This document shows positions 44,915 to 52,925 of a DNA stretch of 64,000 nt, piece after piece (the stretch's first letter is position 1; each line of letters starts with the position of its first letter). Where the stretch lies: positions 1-64,000 of the forward strand of contig NZ_KN050752.1 in NCBI RefSeq assembly GCF_000745775.1. The letters run 5' to 3'. The notes under the pieces are model-generated. The model was not told where the DNA came from, did not search any database, and saw nothing but the letters and a program-made list of their open reading frames with translations. This DNA comes from Flavobacterium sp. ASV13. Lineage in GTDB: Bacteria; Bacteroidota; Bacteroidia; Flavobacteriales; Flavobacteriaceae. Made by a program: the position numbers and the translations under genes.

Positions 44915-45463
44915 ATGGAATATTATAACTATCTAAAATCACTGCACTTAATTTTTGTAATTACTTGGTTTGCGGGGTTGTTTTATATTGTGCGTTTGTT
45001 TGTTTACCAAATCGAAGCAAATGAAAAACTTTCGCCCGAAAAAGAAATTCTTCAGGCGCAATACAAAATAATGGCCTATCGTTTGTGGTACATTATTACA
45101 TGGCCGTCGGCGGTTTTGGCAAGTATTTTTGCTTTCTGGATGCTGTTTTTTACAGACGCTGGTCATATTTGGATCAAAATGCCGTGGATGCATGTAAAAT
45201 TGTGTTTCGTTTTTCTTTTATATTTATATCACGGAAAATGCCATCAGATTTTTAAACAATTGCAAAATGATGAGGTAAAATATTCCAATAATTTTATGCG
45301 TTTGTGGAATGAAGGTGCAACGATTATTTTATTTGCCGTTGTCTTTTTAGTAGTTTTAAAAAGCGCCATCAACTGGATTTTCGGTGTAATCGGAATTGTT
45401 TTATTTTCGGTTTTAATTATGTTGGGATTCCGTTTTTACAAACGTATTCGTGAGAAGAAATAG
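44915..45463 (+). CDS. hemJ: HemJ/CopD-like membrane protein, probable protoporphyrinogen oxidase
   Basis: 182 residues with four to five hydrophobic segments. The HemJ-type first helix is LKSLHLIFVITWFAGLFYIV with the conserved His, then RLFVYQ; later WMHVKLCFVFLLYLYHGKCH and LRLWNEGA-like MRLWNEGAT match the family. HemJ oxidises protoporphyrinogen IX to protoporphyrin IX, the step before ferrochelatase, in bacteria lacking HemG and HemY. Its place directly after hemH and the absence of other oxidases here support the call. Confidence 0.85.
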   Translation: MEYYNYLKSLHLIFVITWFAGLFYIVRLFVYQIEANEKLSPEKEILQAQYKIMAYRLWYIITWPSAVLASIFAFWMLFFTDAGHIWIKMPWMHVKLCFVFLLYLYHGKCHQIFKQLQNDEVKYSNNFMRLWNEGATIILFAVVFLVVLKSAINWIFGVIGIVLFSVLIMLGFRFYKRIREKK

Positions 45464-45532
45464 TTTTTTTAGTTTCAAGTTTCAGGTTTCAAGTTGCCAA
45501 CCGCGACGAACCTGAAACTTGAAACCTGAAAC
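45464..45532. repeat. Inverted repeat, GTTTCAAGTTTCAGG family, copy 2
   Basis: The left arm gtttcaagtttcaggtttca (45472-45491) is identical to copy 1 at 16372. The right arm is at 45511-45532. As at 16361, the preceding gene ends TAG and is followed by seven T, so the element joins at the same point. A 490-residue kinase gene starts 16 bases later. Confidence 0.88.
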
Positions 45533-45548
45533 AAACAAAACAAAAACT

Positions 45549-47021
45549 ATGCTAAACAACTTCAAAATGTCAATGCTATCGCTTCGTACCAGGATTTTCC
45601 TGTCGATGATTGTATTGATTGTTGTGGCATCTTTTTTATTGGCTTCGATTTCGATTATTCAGTTTAAGACTGAAGCAAAAGAATATCATCAGGAACGTTT
45701 AGAACGAAAAGAAAATGCGGTAAAAGAACATATCAATTATGTGCTTTCGACTACAACTTATCCACTAAAAACCCAAAATCTGGATTTGATTTTTAAAGAT
45801 AAAATCCACGAATTAGCTCAGATTCATAAAATCGAAATCAATATTTACAGTCTTGACGGAAAACTTTTAAAATCTTCAAAAGAGTCTTTTGCTGTAGATA
45901 AAGCACCGCCTCCAATTCCGGAATATATTTTGAAATTGGTCCGTTCTTCGATTGAAAAACGATTTGTAGACATTAAAACTATAGACGGAGTTAAAAACCG
46001 ATCTTCATACAGTTTAATTAAAGACGAAAAATTCAAACCACTCGGAATTCTAAATCTTCCTTATTTAGAAGATGACGGTTATTATGATAATGAGTTGAAT
46101 ACCTTCTTAATTCGCTTAAGTCAGGTCTATTCTTTTATGCTGATTGTAGCTTTTGGATTAGCATATTTCCTTTCCACTTACATTACAAAATCGTTAAAAA
46201 CGATTTCAGATCGTTTGGAAGAAACCAATCTGGATCAGAAAAACGAAAAAATTGTTCTGGAAGCCAATAGCAAAGAAGTCAATTTCCTGATTAAAGCGTA
46301 TAACGGAATGGTGGATAAACTCGAAACGAGTGCGATTAAATTAGCGCAAAGCGAACGTGAAGAAGCCTGGCGCGAAATGGCGAAACAAGTCGCGCACGAA
46401 ATTAAAAATCCGCTTACGCCAATGCGTTTAACAGTGCAGAGTTTTCAAAGAAAATTTGATCCAAGCGCTCCTGACGTTAAACAGAAGATGAATGATTATT
46501 CCGAAACCTTAATTCAGCAGATTGATACGATGACGGCTGTCGCTTCAGCATTTTCGAACTTTGCTTCGATGCCGGCACAGCAAAACGAAACCTTGAATGT
46601 TGTTGAGGTTGTTGAATTAGCTTTGGATATTTTCAATGAAGATTATATTTCTTTTGAAAGTGATGAAGAAGAAATCATTTCTACCATGGATCGTACACAA
46701 TTAATTCGTGTGATTACCAATTTGGTTAAAAATGCAACTCAGGCAATTTCTGAAAGTCAGTTTCAAAAATCAATTGTTGTTACGGTAAAAAGAAGAAACA
46801 ACAATGTTGAAATCGCCGTGAAAGACAACGGAATCGGAATTCAAAAACAAGATATTGGCCGAATTTTCGAACCAAAATTCACCACCAAAACCAGCGGAAT
46901 GGGACTTGGTCTCGGAATTATCAAAAACATCATAGAAAATTATAAAGGAACAATTACCTTTGAATCAACATACGGAAAAGGAACCACTTTTAGAGTTTCT
47001 TTGCCTATTACAAACTCATAA
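45549..47021 (+). CDS. NtrY-like sensor histidine kinase
   Basis: 490 residues from the ATG at 45549; the longer frame begins inside the repeat element. Two transmembrane helices (about residues 15-37 and 195-218) flank a sensor region, followed by a HAMP domain (ITKSLKTISDRLEE). The H box is AWREMAKQVAHEIKNPLTPM, the N box NLVKNATQAI, then DNGIGIQ and GMGLGLGIIKNI. The layout matches NtrY-type kinases. No response-regulator gene is adjacent. Confidence 0.91.
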   Translation: MLNNFKMSMLSLRTRIFLSMIVLIVVASFLLASISIIQFKTEAKEYHQERLERKENAVKEHINYVLSTTTYPLKTQNLDLIFKDKIHELAQIHKIEINIYSLDGKLLKSSKESFAVDKAPPPIPEYILKLVRSSIEKRFVDIKTIDGVKNRSSYSLIKDEKFKPLGILNLPYLEDDGYYDNELNTFLIRLSQVYSFMLIVAFGLAYFLSTYITKSLKTISDRLEETNLDQKNEKIVLEANSKEVNFLIKAYNGMVDKLETSAIKLAQSEREEAWREMAKQVAHEIKNPLTPMRLTVQSFQRKFDPSAPDVKQKMNDYSETLIQQIDTMTAVASAFSNFASMPAQQNETLNVVEVVELALDIFNEDYISFESDEEEIISTMDRTQLIRVITNLVKNATQAISESQFQKSIVVTVKRRNNNVEIAVKDNGIGIQKQDIGRIFEPKFTTKTSGMGLGLGIIKNIIENYKGTITFESTYGKGTTFRVSLPITNS

Positions 47022-47031
47022 AATCAGCGTC

Positions 47032-47814
47032 ATGAATTACGAAAATATTTTAGTTGCAATAGAGGAGAGAGTTGCAACCATTACGATTAACAGACCAGCA
47101 AAACTGAATGCTTTAAATAAGGAAACAATTAGCGATTTGAGTAAAGCAATCAAATTATTAAGTAAAAATGAAGAAGTTCGCGCTATAATTTTAACCGGAA
47201 GTGGCGAAAAAGCTTTTGTTGCTGGAGCTGATATTTCAGAATTTGCAAATTATACTGTTGTTGAAGGTGCGCAATTAGCGGCCGAAGGTCAGGAAACTTT
47301 GTTCGATTTTATCGAAAACCTTAAAAAACCTGTTATTGCAGCCGTAAATGGTTTCGCGCTTGGAGGCGGATTAGAATTAGCAATGGCTTGTCATTTTAGA
47401 GTCGCTTCAGATAATGCAAAAATGGGATTGCCAGAAGTTACTTTAGGATTGATTCCAGGTTACGGAGGAACACAGCGTTTGCCACAATTAGTTGGAAAAG
47501 GCCGTGCAATGGAAATGATAATGACAGCGGCGATGATTTCTGCAGAAGAAGCAAAACAATACGGTTTAGTAAATTATGTTGTGCCACAAGCAGAATTATT
47601 GTTGTTTACAACTGTAATTGCTCAAAAAATCATAAAAAATGCACCGTTTGCTATTGCAAAAGCCATAAAAGCAATCAATGCTAATTTCGAAGATGGCAAA
47701 AACGGTTTTGATACGGAAATAAAATCTTTCGGAAAATGTTTCGGAACGCAGGATTTTAAAGAAGGAACCACAGCATTTTTAGAAAAACGTAAAGCTGAAT
47801 TTACAGGAAAATAA
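47032..47814 (+). CDS. Enoyl-CoA hydratase/isomerase family protein
   Basis: 260 residues from the ATG at 47032 (a TTG-type longer frame would overlap the kinase by about 60 bases). Crotonase fold: TINRPAKLNALNKET, the oxyanion-hole GEKAFVAGADI, AVNGFALGGGLELAMA, and the catalytic-Glu region GLPEVTLGLIPGYGGTQRL with both conserved glutamates. It probably hydrates short-chain enoyl-CoA in fatty-acid or amino-acid breakdown. It is read just after the kinase gene (10-base gap). Confidence 0.93.
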   Translation: MNYENILVAIEERVATITINRPAKLNALNKETISDLSKAIKLLSKNEEVRAIILTGSGEKAFVAGADISEFANYTVVEGAQLAAEGQETLFDFIENLKKPVIAAVNGFALGGGLELAMACHFRVASDNAKMGLPEVTLGLIPGYGGTQRLPQLVGKGRAMEMIMTAAMISAEEAKQYGLVNYVVPQAELLLFTTVIAQKIIKNAPFAIAKAIKAINANFEDGKNGFDTEIKSFGKCFGTQDFKEGTTAFLEKRKAEFTGK

Positions 47815-47820
47815 TTTTTC

Positions 47821-47976
47821 TTAACCGCAAAGGTCGCAAGGGATTACGCAAAGCACACAAGAAAATTTAAAAACTTAGCGAACCTTGCGTAAATCTTTGC
47901 GACCTTTGCGGTTAAAATTAGAGACAAAGATTGTAAAACCTTAGTCACTCAGCATCTCAGAACCTTAGCACCTTAA
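47821..47976. repeat. Composite repeat element (two word families)
   Basis: First part: arms at 47821-47853 (ttaaccgcaaaggtcgcaa) and 47881-47915 form an imperfect inverted repeat of more than 30 bases. Second part, 47935-47976: single-arm words aaccttag, catctcag, aaccttag of the family seen at 49112 and 58748. The element sits between the hydratase gene and the hypothetical gene at 47982. Confidence 0.75.
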
Positions 47977-47981
47977 AAAAA

Positions 47982-48380
47982 ATGTACGAACCAATATTTG
48001 CCCTTTTTTGTGAACGAGTTAAAGAAAGTATTCAAGCCGGAACTTTCGCAAAATTAACTTTGGCCAAAACTATGGGTGATACCGAAATCAAAAACATCTA
48101 TTTCAGATTGGTTTTGAATGAAGATAACACATTCTCAATTTCCCTGACGACTCGATATAAAACAGAAGAAATTGAAAGCATTCATACTTTAGATGAAGCT
48201 TTATTGATTCTTGGTACTTATATAAAAAATCCTTTTTTGACTGCTTTACTTTTTACAACAGAAAACGATCTTACTTTCAAAGTAAATAAAAAGAACGCAG
48301 GAAGTATTATTGAACAGCCGCCGACATTTAAAAATGCATCGCCGGTTATGCTGGAGATGATTGAGAAAGGAATTGTTTAG
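47982..48380 (+). CDS. Hypothetical protein
   Basis: 132 residues, not recognised. It has no signal peptide or membrane segment and reads as a small alpha/beta protein (FRLVLNEDNTFSISLTTRYK and LDEALLILGTYIKNPFL). The start lies immediately after a repeat element, so that element may hold its promoter. It is followed by a bidirectional terminator shared with the convergent DtxR gene. Confidence 0.7.
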   Translation: MYEPIFALFCERVKESIQAGTFAKLTLAKTMGDTEIKNIYFRLVLNEDNTFSISLTTRYKTEEIESIHTLDEALLILGTYIKNPFLTALLFTTENDLTFKVNKKNAGSIIEQPPTFKNASPVMLEMIEKGIV

Positions 48381-48394
48381 AAGGCAAAATGAAT

Positions 48395-48439
48395 AAAAAA
48401 AGAGCCAAAACTATTTTAAAACAGTTTTGGCTCTTTTTT
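48395..48439. terminator. Bidirectional terminator between convergent genes
   Basis: 17-bp stem (aaaaaagagccaaaact with agttttggctctttttt) and a 10-base loop, with T-runs on both strands. It serves the gene at 47982 and the DtxR gene at 48451. Confidence 0.92.
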
Positions 48440-48450
48440 ATTTTCTATAA

Positions 48451-49104
48451 TTAAACCAGCTTCACAAACAAATTAGAGGCAATTTTATTTGAAATAGATA
48501 ATTCCCTTCCATCAACCTTAATTTTTACCGATAAATCAAAAGATTCTTTAGATAGAAATTCGATTTTAGAGCCCAAAGCAATTCCTTGTTTGTCCAGATA
48601 TTTCAAAAATTCTGATGAAGTGTCTTTAACACCAACACAAACACCGGTTTGGTTTTCTTCTAATTCAGATAAAAGCTGTTTTTCAATTTTAATGATTCGG
48701 CCATTCGCATCTGGAATCGGGTCGCCGTGTGGATCTTCAGTAGGATTTCCCAGAAAATCATCTAAACGATTAATCAATTGTTCTGATTTGATGTGTTCCA
48801 ATTGTTCAGCAATATCGTGAACTTCATCCCAGCTGAAATTTAGTTTTTCAACTAAAAACACTTCCCATAAACGGTGTTTTCTAACAATCATTTTGGCCGC
48901 TAGTTTTCCGTTTTCCGTCAAAGAAACGCCTTGGTATTTTTTATAGTTTACCAAATCTTTTTCTGCCAGCTTTTTAAGCATATCAGTTACAGAGGAAGCT
49001 TTAGTTTCCATGATTTCAGCTATAGCATTCGTGCTGACTTCAGTTTCCAAAGCTGCTGTAAGGTGATATATCGATTTTAAGTAGTTTTCTTCTGAAAAAG
49101 TCAT
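48451..49104 (-). CDS. DtxR/MntR-type metal-dependent regulator
   Basis: 217 residues. An N-terminal winged helix (YLKSIYHLTAALETEVSTNA, then KASSVTDMLKKLAEK) is followed by a metal-binding/dimerisation domain (RKHRLWEVFLVEKL, WDEVHDIAEQLEHI) and a C-terminal FeoA/SH3-like domain (about 140-217). It senses Mn(II) or Fe(II) and represses uptake genes. It lies directly downstream of the Nramp gene on the same strand (103 bases, containing a repeat), so it is the natural partner. Confidence 0.93.
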   Translation of the reverse strand: MTFSEENYLKSIYHLTAALETEVSTNAIAEIMETKASSVTDMLKKLAEKDLVNYKKYQGVSLTENGKLAAKMIVRKHRLWEVFLVEKLNFSWDEVHDIAEQLEHIKSEQLINRLDDFLGNPTEDPHGDPIPDANGRIIKIEKQLLSELEENQTGVCVGVKDTSSEFLKYLDKQGIALGSKIEFLSKESFDLSVKIKVDGRELSISNKIASNLFVKLV

Positions 49105-49111
49105 TTCTTTT

Positions 49112-49207
49112 GAGGTTCTAAGGTTCTAAGATGCTAAGGTTCTAAGTTTTCTTTTAAGATTTTTGTAAAAAACCTTAGAATCTTAGAACCTTAGCATCTC
49201 AGCAACT
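49112..49207. repeat. Inverted repeat, AAGGTTCTAAG family
   Basis: Left arm (49112-49150) reads gaggttctaaggttctaaga; right arm (49169-49207) reads the complementary words ccttagaatcttagaacc. It lies between the Nramp stop and the DtxR start. The same words occur at 47935 and 58748. Confidence 0.82.
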
Positions 49208-51076
49208 TCATTTAACAATCAACAAAGGTATTGAAATTTTATGTCTCAATTTGTCTACGGTTGTGCCAAAAAGAATATCTTTTAATCCTGTGTGGCCGTG
49301 GGTTCCCATTACTAAAATATCAAAGTTGCCTTCGTTTATTATTTTCGGAATTACTTTGTTGGGTTTTCCAAAACCAAGTTCGGTTTCAATATTGAATCCT
49401 TTTTCTGAAAGCATTTTTTTGTATTCTAAAAGGAGCTTTTCATCAACTGTGGTTTCATGGTCGTGTACATGCACACCGTACATTAAAGCGCCAACAGTTT
49501 CGACAATATGAATAAGCGTGTATTTAGCGTCACTTCCTCCTAATTCAAAAGCTTTGTTTAACGCTGCTTCATCAGCTTTAGAAAAATCGACAGAAACCGC
49601 AATATTTTTAATGCTTTGGCTTTCTTTTGGTGTAAACTGAAGTTTTAGATTATGCGGAGAATGATTGACAGTTTTTGCTTTGGCTTTTGCAATAAAAGGT
49701 TTGAAAACGATATAAAGCAATAATCCAGCAAAAGCAAAAGCAAGCGGAACAACAGTTAGCCAAAGTACTGTTGGATGGTTTGAACTTTCAAGCCATGAAG
49801 TAATTTCGTCGTAAACTAATTTTGCGTTTAAAGAAACAATGATTGCGGCAATAATCCAAGAAACGATCTGCGTGGTTTTTGAAATATGAAAACCATTCAT
49901 TTTTGATTTGTCGCTCACAAAATGAATAAGCGGAATAATCGCAAATCCCAATTGAAGGCTCAGAATAACCTGGCTTAAAATCAACAATTTTCCCGTTACG
50001 CTTTCGCCATAAATGTAAATCACGATTAAAGCGGGAACAATTGCAATTAAACGTGTTATAATTCGACGGACCCAAGGCTGAATTCTTAAATGTAAATATC
50101 CTTCCATTACAATTTGTCCTGCAAGTGTTCCGGTGACGGTTGAACTTTGTCCTGCAGCGATCAAAGCAATTGCAAATAGTCGAGGAGCCCATTTGTTTCC
50201 TAATAAAGGTTCAAGAAATTTGTGAGCATCCTGAATCTCTGCAACTTCAAACATTCCGTTTTTGTGAAAGGTTGCGGCCGCGAGAATTAAGATGGCAGCA
50301 TTAACAAAGAATGCCAGGTTTAGCGCAATAGTTGAATCTATAAAATTGTATTTTAAGGCCTGTTTAATACCCGCTGGAGTTCGGTCAAATTTTCTGGTTT
50401 GCACCAAAGAAGAATGTAGATAAAGATTGTGAGGCATTACCGTTGCACCAATAATCCCGATTGCAATATATAAAGCAGCCGAATTTGGGATAGAAGGAAT
50501 AAGTCCGGCAAGGATTTTTGGAACTTCGGGTTGTGCAAAAATCATTTCGAAAATAAAAGAAAACCCAATAATTGCGACCAAAACAATTATAAACGCTTCC
50601 ATTTTGCGAATTCCTTTATTGATTAAGAATAAAAGAAGGAAAGTATCCAGAACGGTAATTAAAACACCTTCAAGAAGCGGAATTCCGAACAAAAGATTAA
50701 TTCCGATCGCCATTCCGAGAACTTCTGCCAAATCACAGGCGGCAATGGCAATTTCCGCCAGAAAGTATAGAATGTAGTTGATGTATTTAGAGTAAGTTTC
50801 TCTCGAAGCTTGCGCCAAATCGCGTTGTGTTACGATTCCAAGGCGGGCGCTTAAACTTTGCAAAAGCAAAGCCATTAAGTTGCTCATCAATAAAACCCAG
50901 ACAAGCGTATAACCAAACTGACTTCCGCCGGCGATATCTGTTGCCCAGTTTCCTGGATCCATATAACCAACGCTGACTAAGTATGCGGGGCCTAAAAAGG
51001 CTAATATTTTCCTGAATCCTGTTTTTTTATGTTCTGTAGCAACCGATTGGTTTACTTCTTCTAAAGATTTGGTCAT
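49208..51076 (-). CDS. Nramp divalent-metal transporter fused to universal-stress domain
   Basis: 622 residues. The Nramp part (about 1-470) has eleven or so membrane helices with the metal-binding DPGNWATD in helix 1 and MPHNLYLHSSLVQTR in helix 6. After a basic linker (KPFIAKAKAKTV) comes a cytosolic UspA domain (about 488-622): IAVSVDFSKADEAALNKAFE and the nucleotide motif GTHGHTGLKDILFGTT, which keeps G-2x-G-9x-G-T. A short His-rich loop, HVHDHE, lies inside it. It imports Mn(II)/Fe(II); the Usp domain may sense ATP or be a regulatory module. Confidence 0.94.
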   Translation of the reverse strand: MTKSLEEVNQSVATEHKKTGFRKILAFLGPAYLVSVGYMDPGNWATDIAGGSQFGYTLVWVLLMSNLMALLLQSLSARLGIVTQRDLAQASRETYSKYINYILYFLAEIAIAACDLAEVLGMAIGINLLFGIPLLEGVLITVLDTFLLLFLINKGIRKMEAFIIVLVAIIGFSFIFEMIFAQPEVPKILAGLIPSIPNSAALYIAIGIIGATVMPHNLYLHSSLVQTRKFDRTPAGIKQALKYNFIDSTIALNLAFFVNAAILILAAATFHKNGMFEVAEIQDAHKFLEPLLGNKWAPRLFAIALIAAGQSSTVTGTLAGQIVMEGYLHLRIQPWVRRIITRLIAIVPALIVIYIYGESVTGKLLILSQVILSLQLGFAIIPLIHFVSDKSKMNGFHISKTTQIVSWIIAAIIVSLNAKLVYDEITSWLESSNHPTVLWLTVVPLAFAFAGLLLYIVFKPFIAKAKAKTVNHSPHNLKLQFTPKESQSIKNIAVSVDFSKADEAALNKAFELGGSDAKYTLIHIVETVGALMYGVHVHDHETTVDEKLLLEYKKMLSEKGFNIETELGFGKPNKVIPKIINEGNFDILVMGTHGHTGLKDILFGTTVDKLRHKISIPLLIVK

Positions 51077-51096
51077 TTTAAAAAATGTTGTTTTAA

Positions 51097-51150
51097 CAAA
51101 TATAGGTAAAAATTATATTCGCTGAACAATATTTTTAGGCGAGTCTAAAA
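51097..51150 (-). promoter_or_regulatory. Nramp promoter and candidate DtxR-type operator
   Basis: On the minus strand TTG (51129-51127) and TATATTTG (51104-51097) are 22 bases apart, a convincing -33/-7 pair. Immediately upstream lies TTTTAGGCGAGTCTAAAA (51133-51150), an 18-bp palindrome with 14 of 18 symmetric positions, resembling DtxR-family boxes with TTTAG/CTAAA ends. Binding by the neighbouring DtxR-type regulator is inferred. Confidence 0.6.
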
Positions 51151-51151
51151 C

Positions 51152-51544
51152 TTAGATGTTAGAATTTAAACAATTTGGGCATAATCCTGATAAGGTAAAA
51201 TTAATCTCCTTCACTTTATAATTATGAGGCATAATGTAACTTGGTTTTACATTTTCGAGACACGTAATTTCATGACAGTTTTCACAGCTAAAATGAGCAT
51301 GATTATGTATGTGGACACGCTGGTTAGAATGATTGCATTTTGCATATTTTACCGTTCCGTCAAGGTTCGAAATTTTGTGCACGATATCGTCGTTAACCAG
51401 ACGGTCGAGGATTCTATAAATGGTGACGCGATCGCATACGTCGTTCAATTGTTTTTGAATTTCGGTGTGTGAGAGCGCGGTTCTGGATTTTTCAAAAACC
51501 TCTAAAACGGCCGTCTTTGCTGTAGTGTTACGTGTAGTTTTCAT
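51152..51544 (-). CDS. Fur family transcriptional regulator
   Basis: 130 residues. The DNA-binding part has SRTALSHTEIQKQLNDVCDR and VTIYRILDRLVNDDIVHKI. The metal-binding region has HIHNHAHFSCENCHEITCLE (His-rich with C-x2-C) and the second C-x2-C at CPNC near the C-terminus, the structural zinc site. It may respond to iron, zinc or peroxide; Zur- or Fur-type cannot be separated. It is divergent from merC-like and faces the Nramp gene. Confidence 0.93.
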   Translation of the reverse strand: MKTTRNTTAKTAVLEVFEKSRTALSHTEIQKQLNDVCDRVTIYRILDRLVNDDIVHKISNLDGTVKYAKCNHSNQRVHIHNHAHFSCENCHEITCLENVKPSYIMPHNYKVKEINFTLSGLCPNCLNSNI

Positions 51545-51567
51545 TTTATTAAATTAAAAATTTTATC

Positions 51568-51631
51568 GCAACAATATTGCAATTGATAAAATTGCGATAT
51601 ATTTGCAACTAAATTGCATTAAGCAAATCTA
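51568..51631. promoter_or_regulatory. Divergent Fur/MerC promoter region with GCAAC-N3-ATTGC repeats
   Basis: The plus-strand promoter TTG (51577-51579)-N18-TATATTTG (51598-51605) reads towards the MerC gene. A minus-strand box TAGATTTG (51631-51624) could read towards fur. GCAACAATATTGC (51568-51580) and GCAACTAAATTGC (51605-51617) share GCAAC-N3-ATTGC, and GCAATTGATAAAATTGC lies between them. These are candidate binding sites for the Fur-type protein. Confidence 0.55.
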
Positions 51632-51637
51632 CAAAAT

Positions 51638-51991
51638 ATGAAGAAAACGACAACATCTTTTTACGATATTTTAGGAATTTCAAGCGCGACATTTTGCCTC
51701 GTTCATTGTTTGATTTTTCCTGTTCTAACAATCCTTCCTTTAGGGCTAATTCATAACCCAATAATCGATTTGATTTTTGCTTCTTTTGGTTTATTTGCAA
51801 TAATCAAAATTATGAAAAAATCGTCGCTTTTAGTGTCTTCAATTTTGGTTGTTTCGATGAGTTTAATTTGGATCAGTATTTTGAGTGAAATAATATTTGA
51901 AATGCATCTTGATCTAATTTACTTCGGAGGAATCGGAATGATCATTGGACATTTATTGAATTACAATTTGCACAAAAAACAAAATCATTAA
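51638..51991 (+). CDS. MerC domain membrane protein
   Basis: 117 residues with four hydrophobic segments. The MerC signature SATFCLVHCLIFPVLTILPLG near residues 13-33 contains the paired Cys (C-x3-C) expected in MerC. It may bind or move a soft metal such as Hg, Zn or Cu; the substrate is uncertain. It is divergent from fur and 11 bases before the oxidoreductase. Confidence 0.88.
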   Translation: MKKTTTSFYDILGISSATFCLVHCLIFPVLTILPLGLIHNPIIDLIFASFGLFAIIKIMKKSSLLVSSILVVSMSLIWISILSEIIFEMHLDLIYFGGIGMIIGHLLNYNLHKKQNH

Positions 51992-52002
51992 AAACGATCA
52001 AA

Positions 52003-52908
52003 ATGAAACAGAAGGATTTTGAAGTGATTATCATTGGCGGAAGCTATAGCGGACTTTCAGCTTCTATGAGTTTAGGACGTTCGCTTCGTCAGGTTTTGAT
52101 TATTGACAGCGGTTTGCCTTGCAACAGACAAACGCCGCATTCTCATAATTTTATTACACAAGATGGTGAAAAGCCTGCTGTTATTTCGGCGAAAGCCAAA
52201 TTACAAGTTGATCTTTATAAAACAATTCATTTTTATAACGGTCTTGCAGTAAAAGCAATCAAAAAAGAAAATGGATTTGAAGTTTCAACCGAATCTGGTG
52301 AAGTTTTTAATTCCAGAAAAATCTTGTTTGCAAGTGGCGTCAAAGATTTGTTTCCAGATATAAATGGTTTTGCAGATTGCTGGGGAATTTCGGTTTTGCA
52401 TTGCCCGTATTGTCATGGTTATGAAGTGAAAAACGAGAAAACAGCGATCATTGCCAATGGCGAAATGGCTTTTGAATACGCAAAATTAATCTCAAACTGG
52501 ACAAAAGATTTGCGATTATGCACAAATGGAAAATCGACTTTGACTTTGGAACAAACTCAAATTCTGAATAAAAAAGGTATTTCAATTTTTGAAGATGAAA
52601 TAGATTCGTTTGAACATAAAGACGGATATGTTTCAAATATTATTTTCAGAAATAAAGAAAAAATAGAAGTGAAGGCGATTTATAGCAAACCACCATTTGA
52701 GCAACATTGCTCGTTGCCAGCCGATTTGGGTTGCGATATAAACGAGCAAGGTTTCGTAAAAGTCGATGCGATGCAAAAAACAAATATTCCAGGAATTTAT
52801 GCTAGTGGCGATTGCACAACGCAAATGCGATCTGTTGCTATTGCGGTTTCTACTGGTTCCTTCGCCGGAGCGGTTATAAATAAAGATCTTATTGATGAAG
52901 ATTTTTAG
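52003..52908 (+). CDS. FAD-dependent disulfide oxidoreductase with CPYC motif
   Basis: 301 residues of thioredoxin-reductase size. FAD site: IIIGGSYSGLSASMSLGRS; C-terminal FAD contact: GIYASGDCTTQMRSVAIAV. The active site is CPYCHGYEV at about residue 134, in place of the CATC of standard thioredoxin reductase; CxxC followed by HGYE is the pattern of GliT-type dithiol oxidases. It may make or break disulfides with small thiols or metals' ligands rather than thioredoxin. It follows the MerC gene by 11 bases, so they form an operon. Confidence 0.88.
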   Translation: MKQKDFEVIIIGGSYSGLSASMSLGRSLRQVLIIDSGLPCNRQTPHSHNFITQDGEKPAVISAKAKLQVDLYKTIHFYNGLAVKAIKKENGFEVSTESGEVFNSRKILFASGVKDLFPDINGFADCWGISVLHCPYCHGYEVKNEKTAIIANGEMAFEYAKLISNWTKDLRLCTNGKSTLTLEQTQILNKKGISIFEDEIDSFEHKDGYVSNIIFRNKEKIEVKAIYSKPPFEQHCSLPADLGCDINEQGFVKVDAMQKTNIPGIYASGDCTTQMRSVAIAVSTGSFAGAVINKDLIDEDF

Positions 52909-52925
52909 CAATGCGCTGAAAATTT

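Noticed and set aside
45519..45548. Upstream start of the sensor kinase
   Set aside because: The ATG-like start lies in the right arm of a repeat element; the next ATG gives a normal kinase N-terminus.
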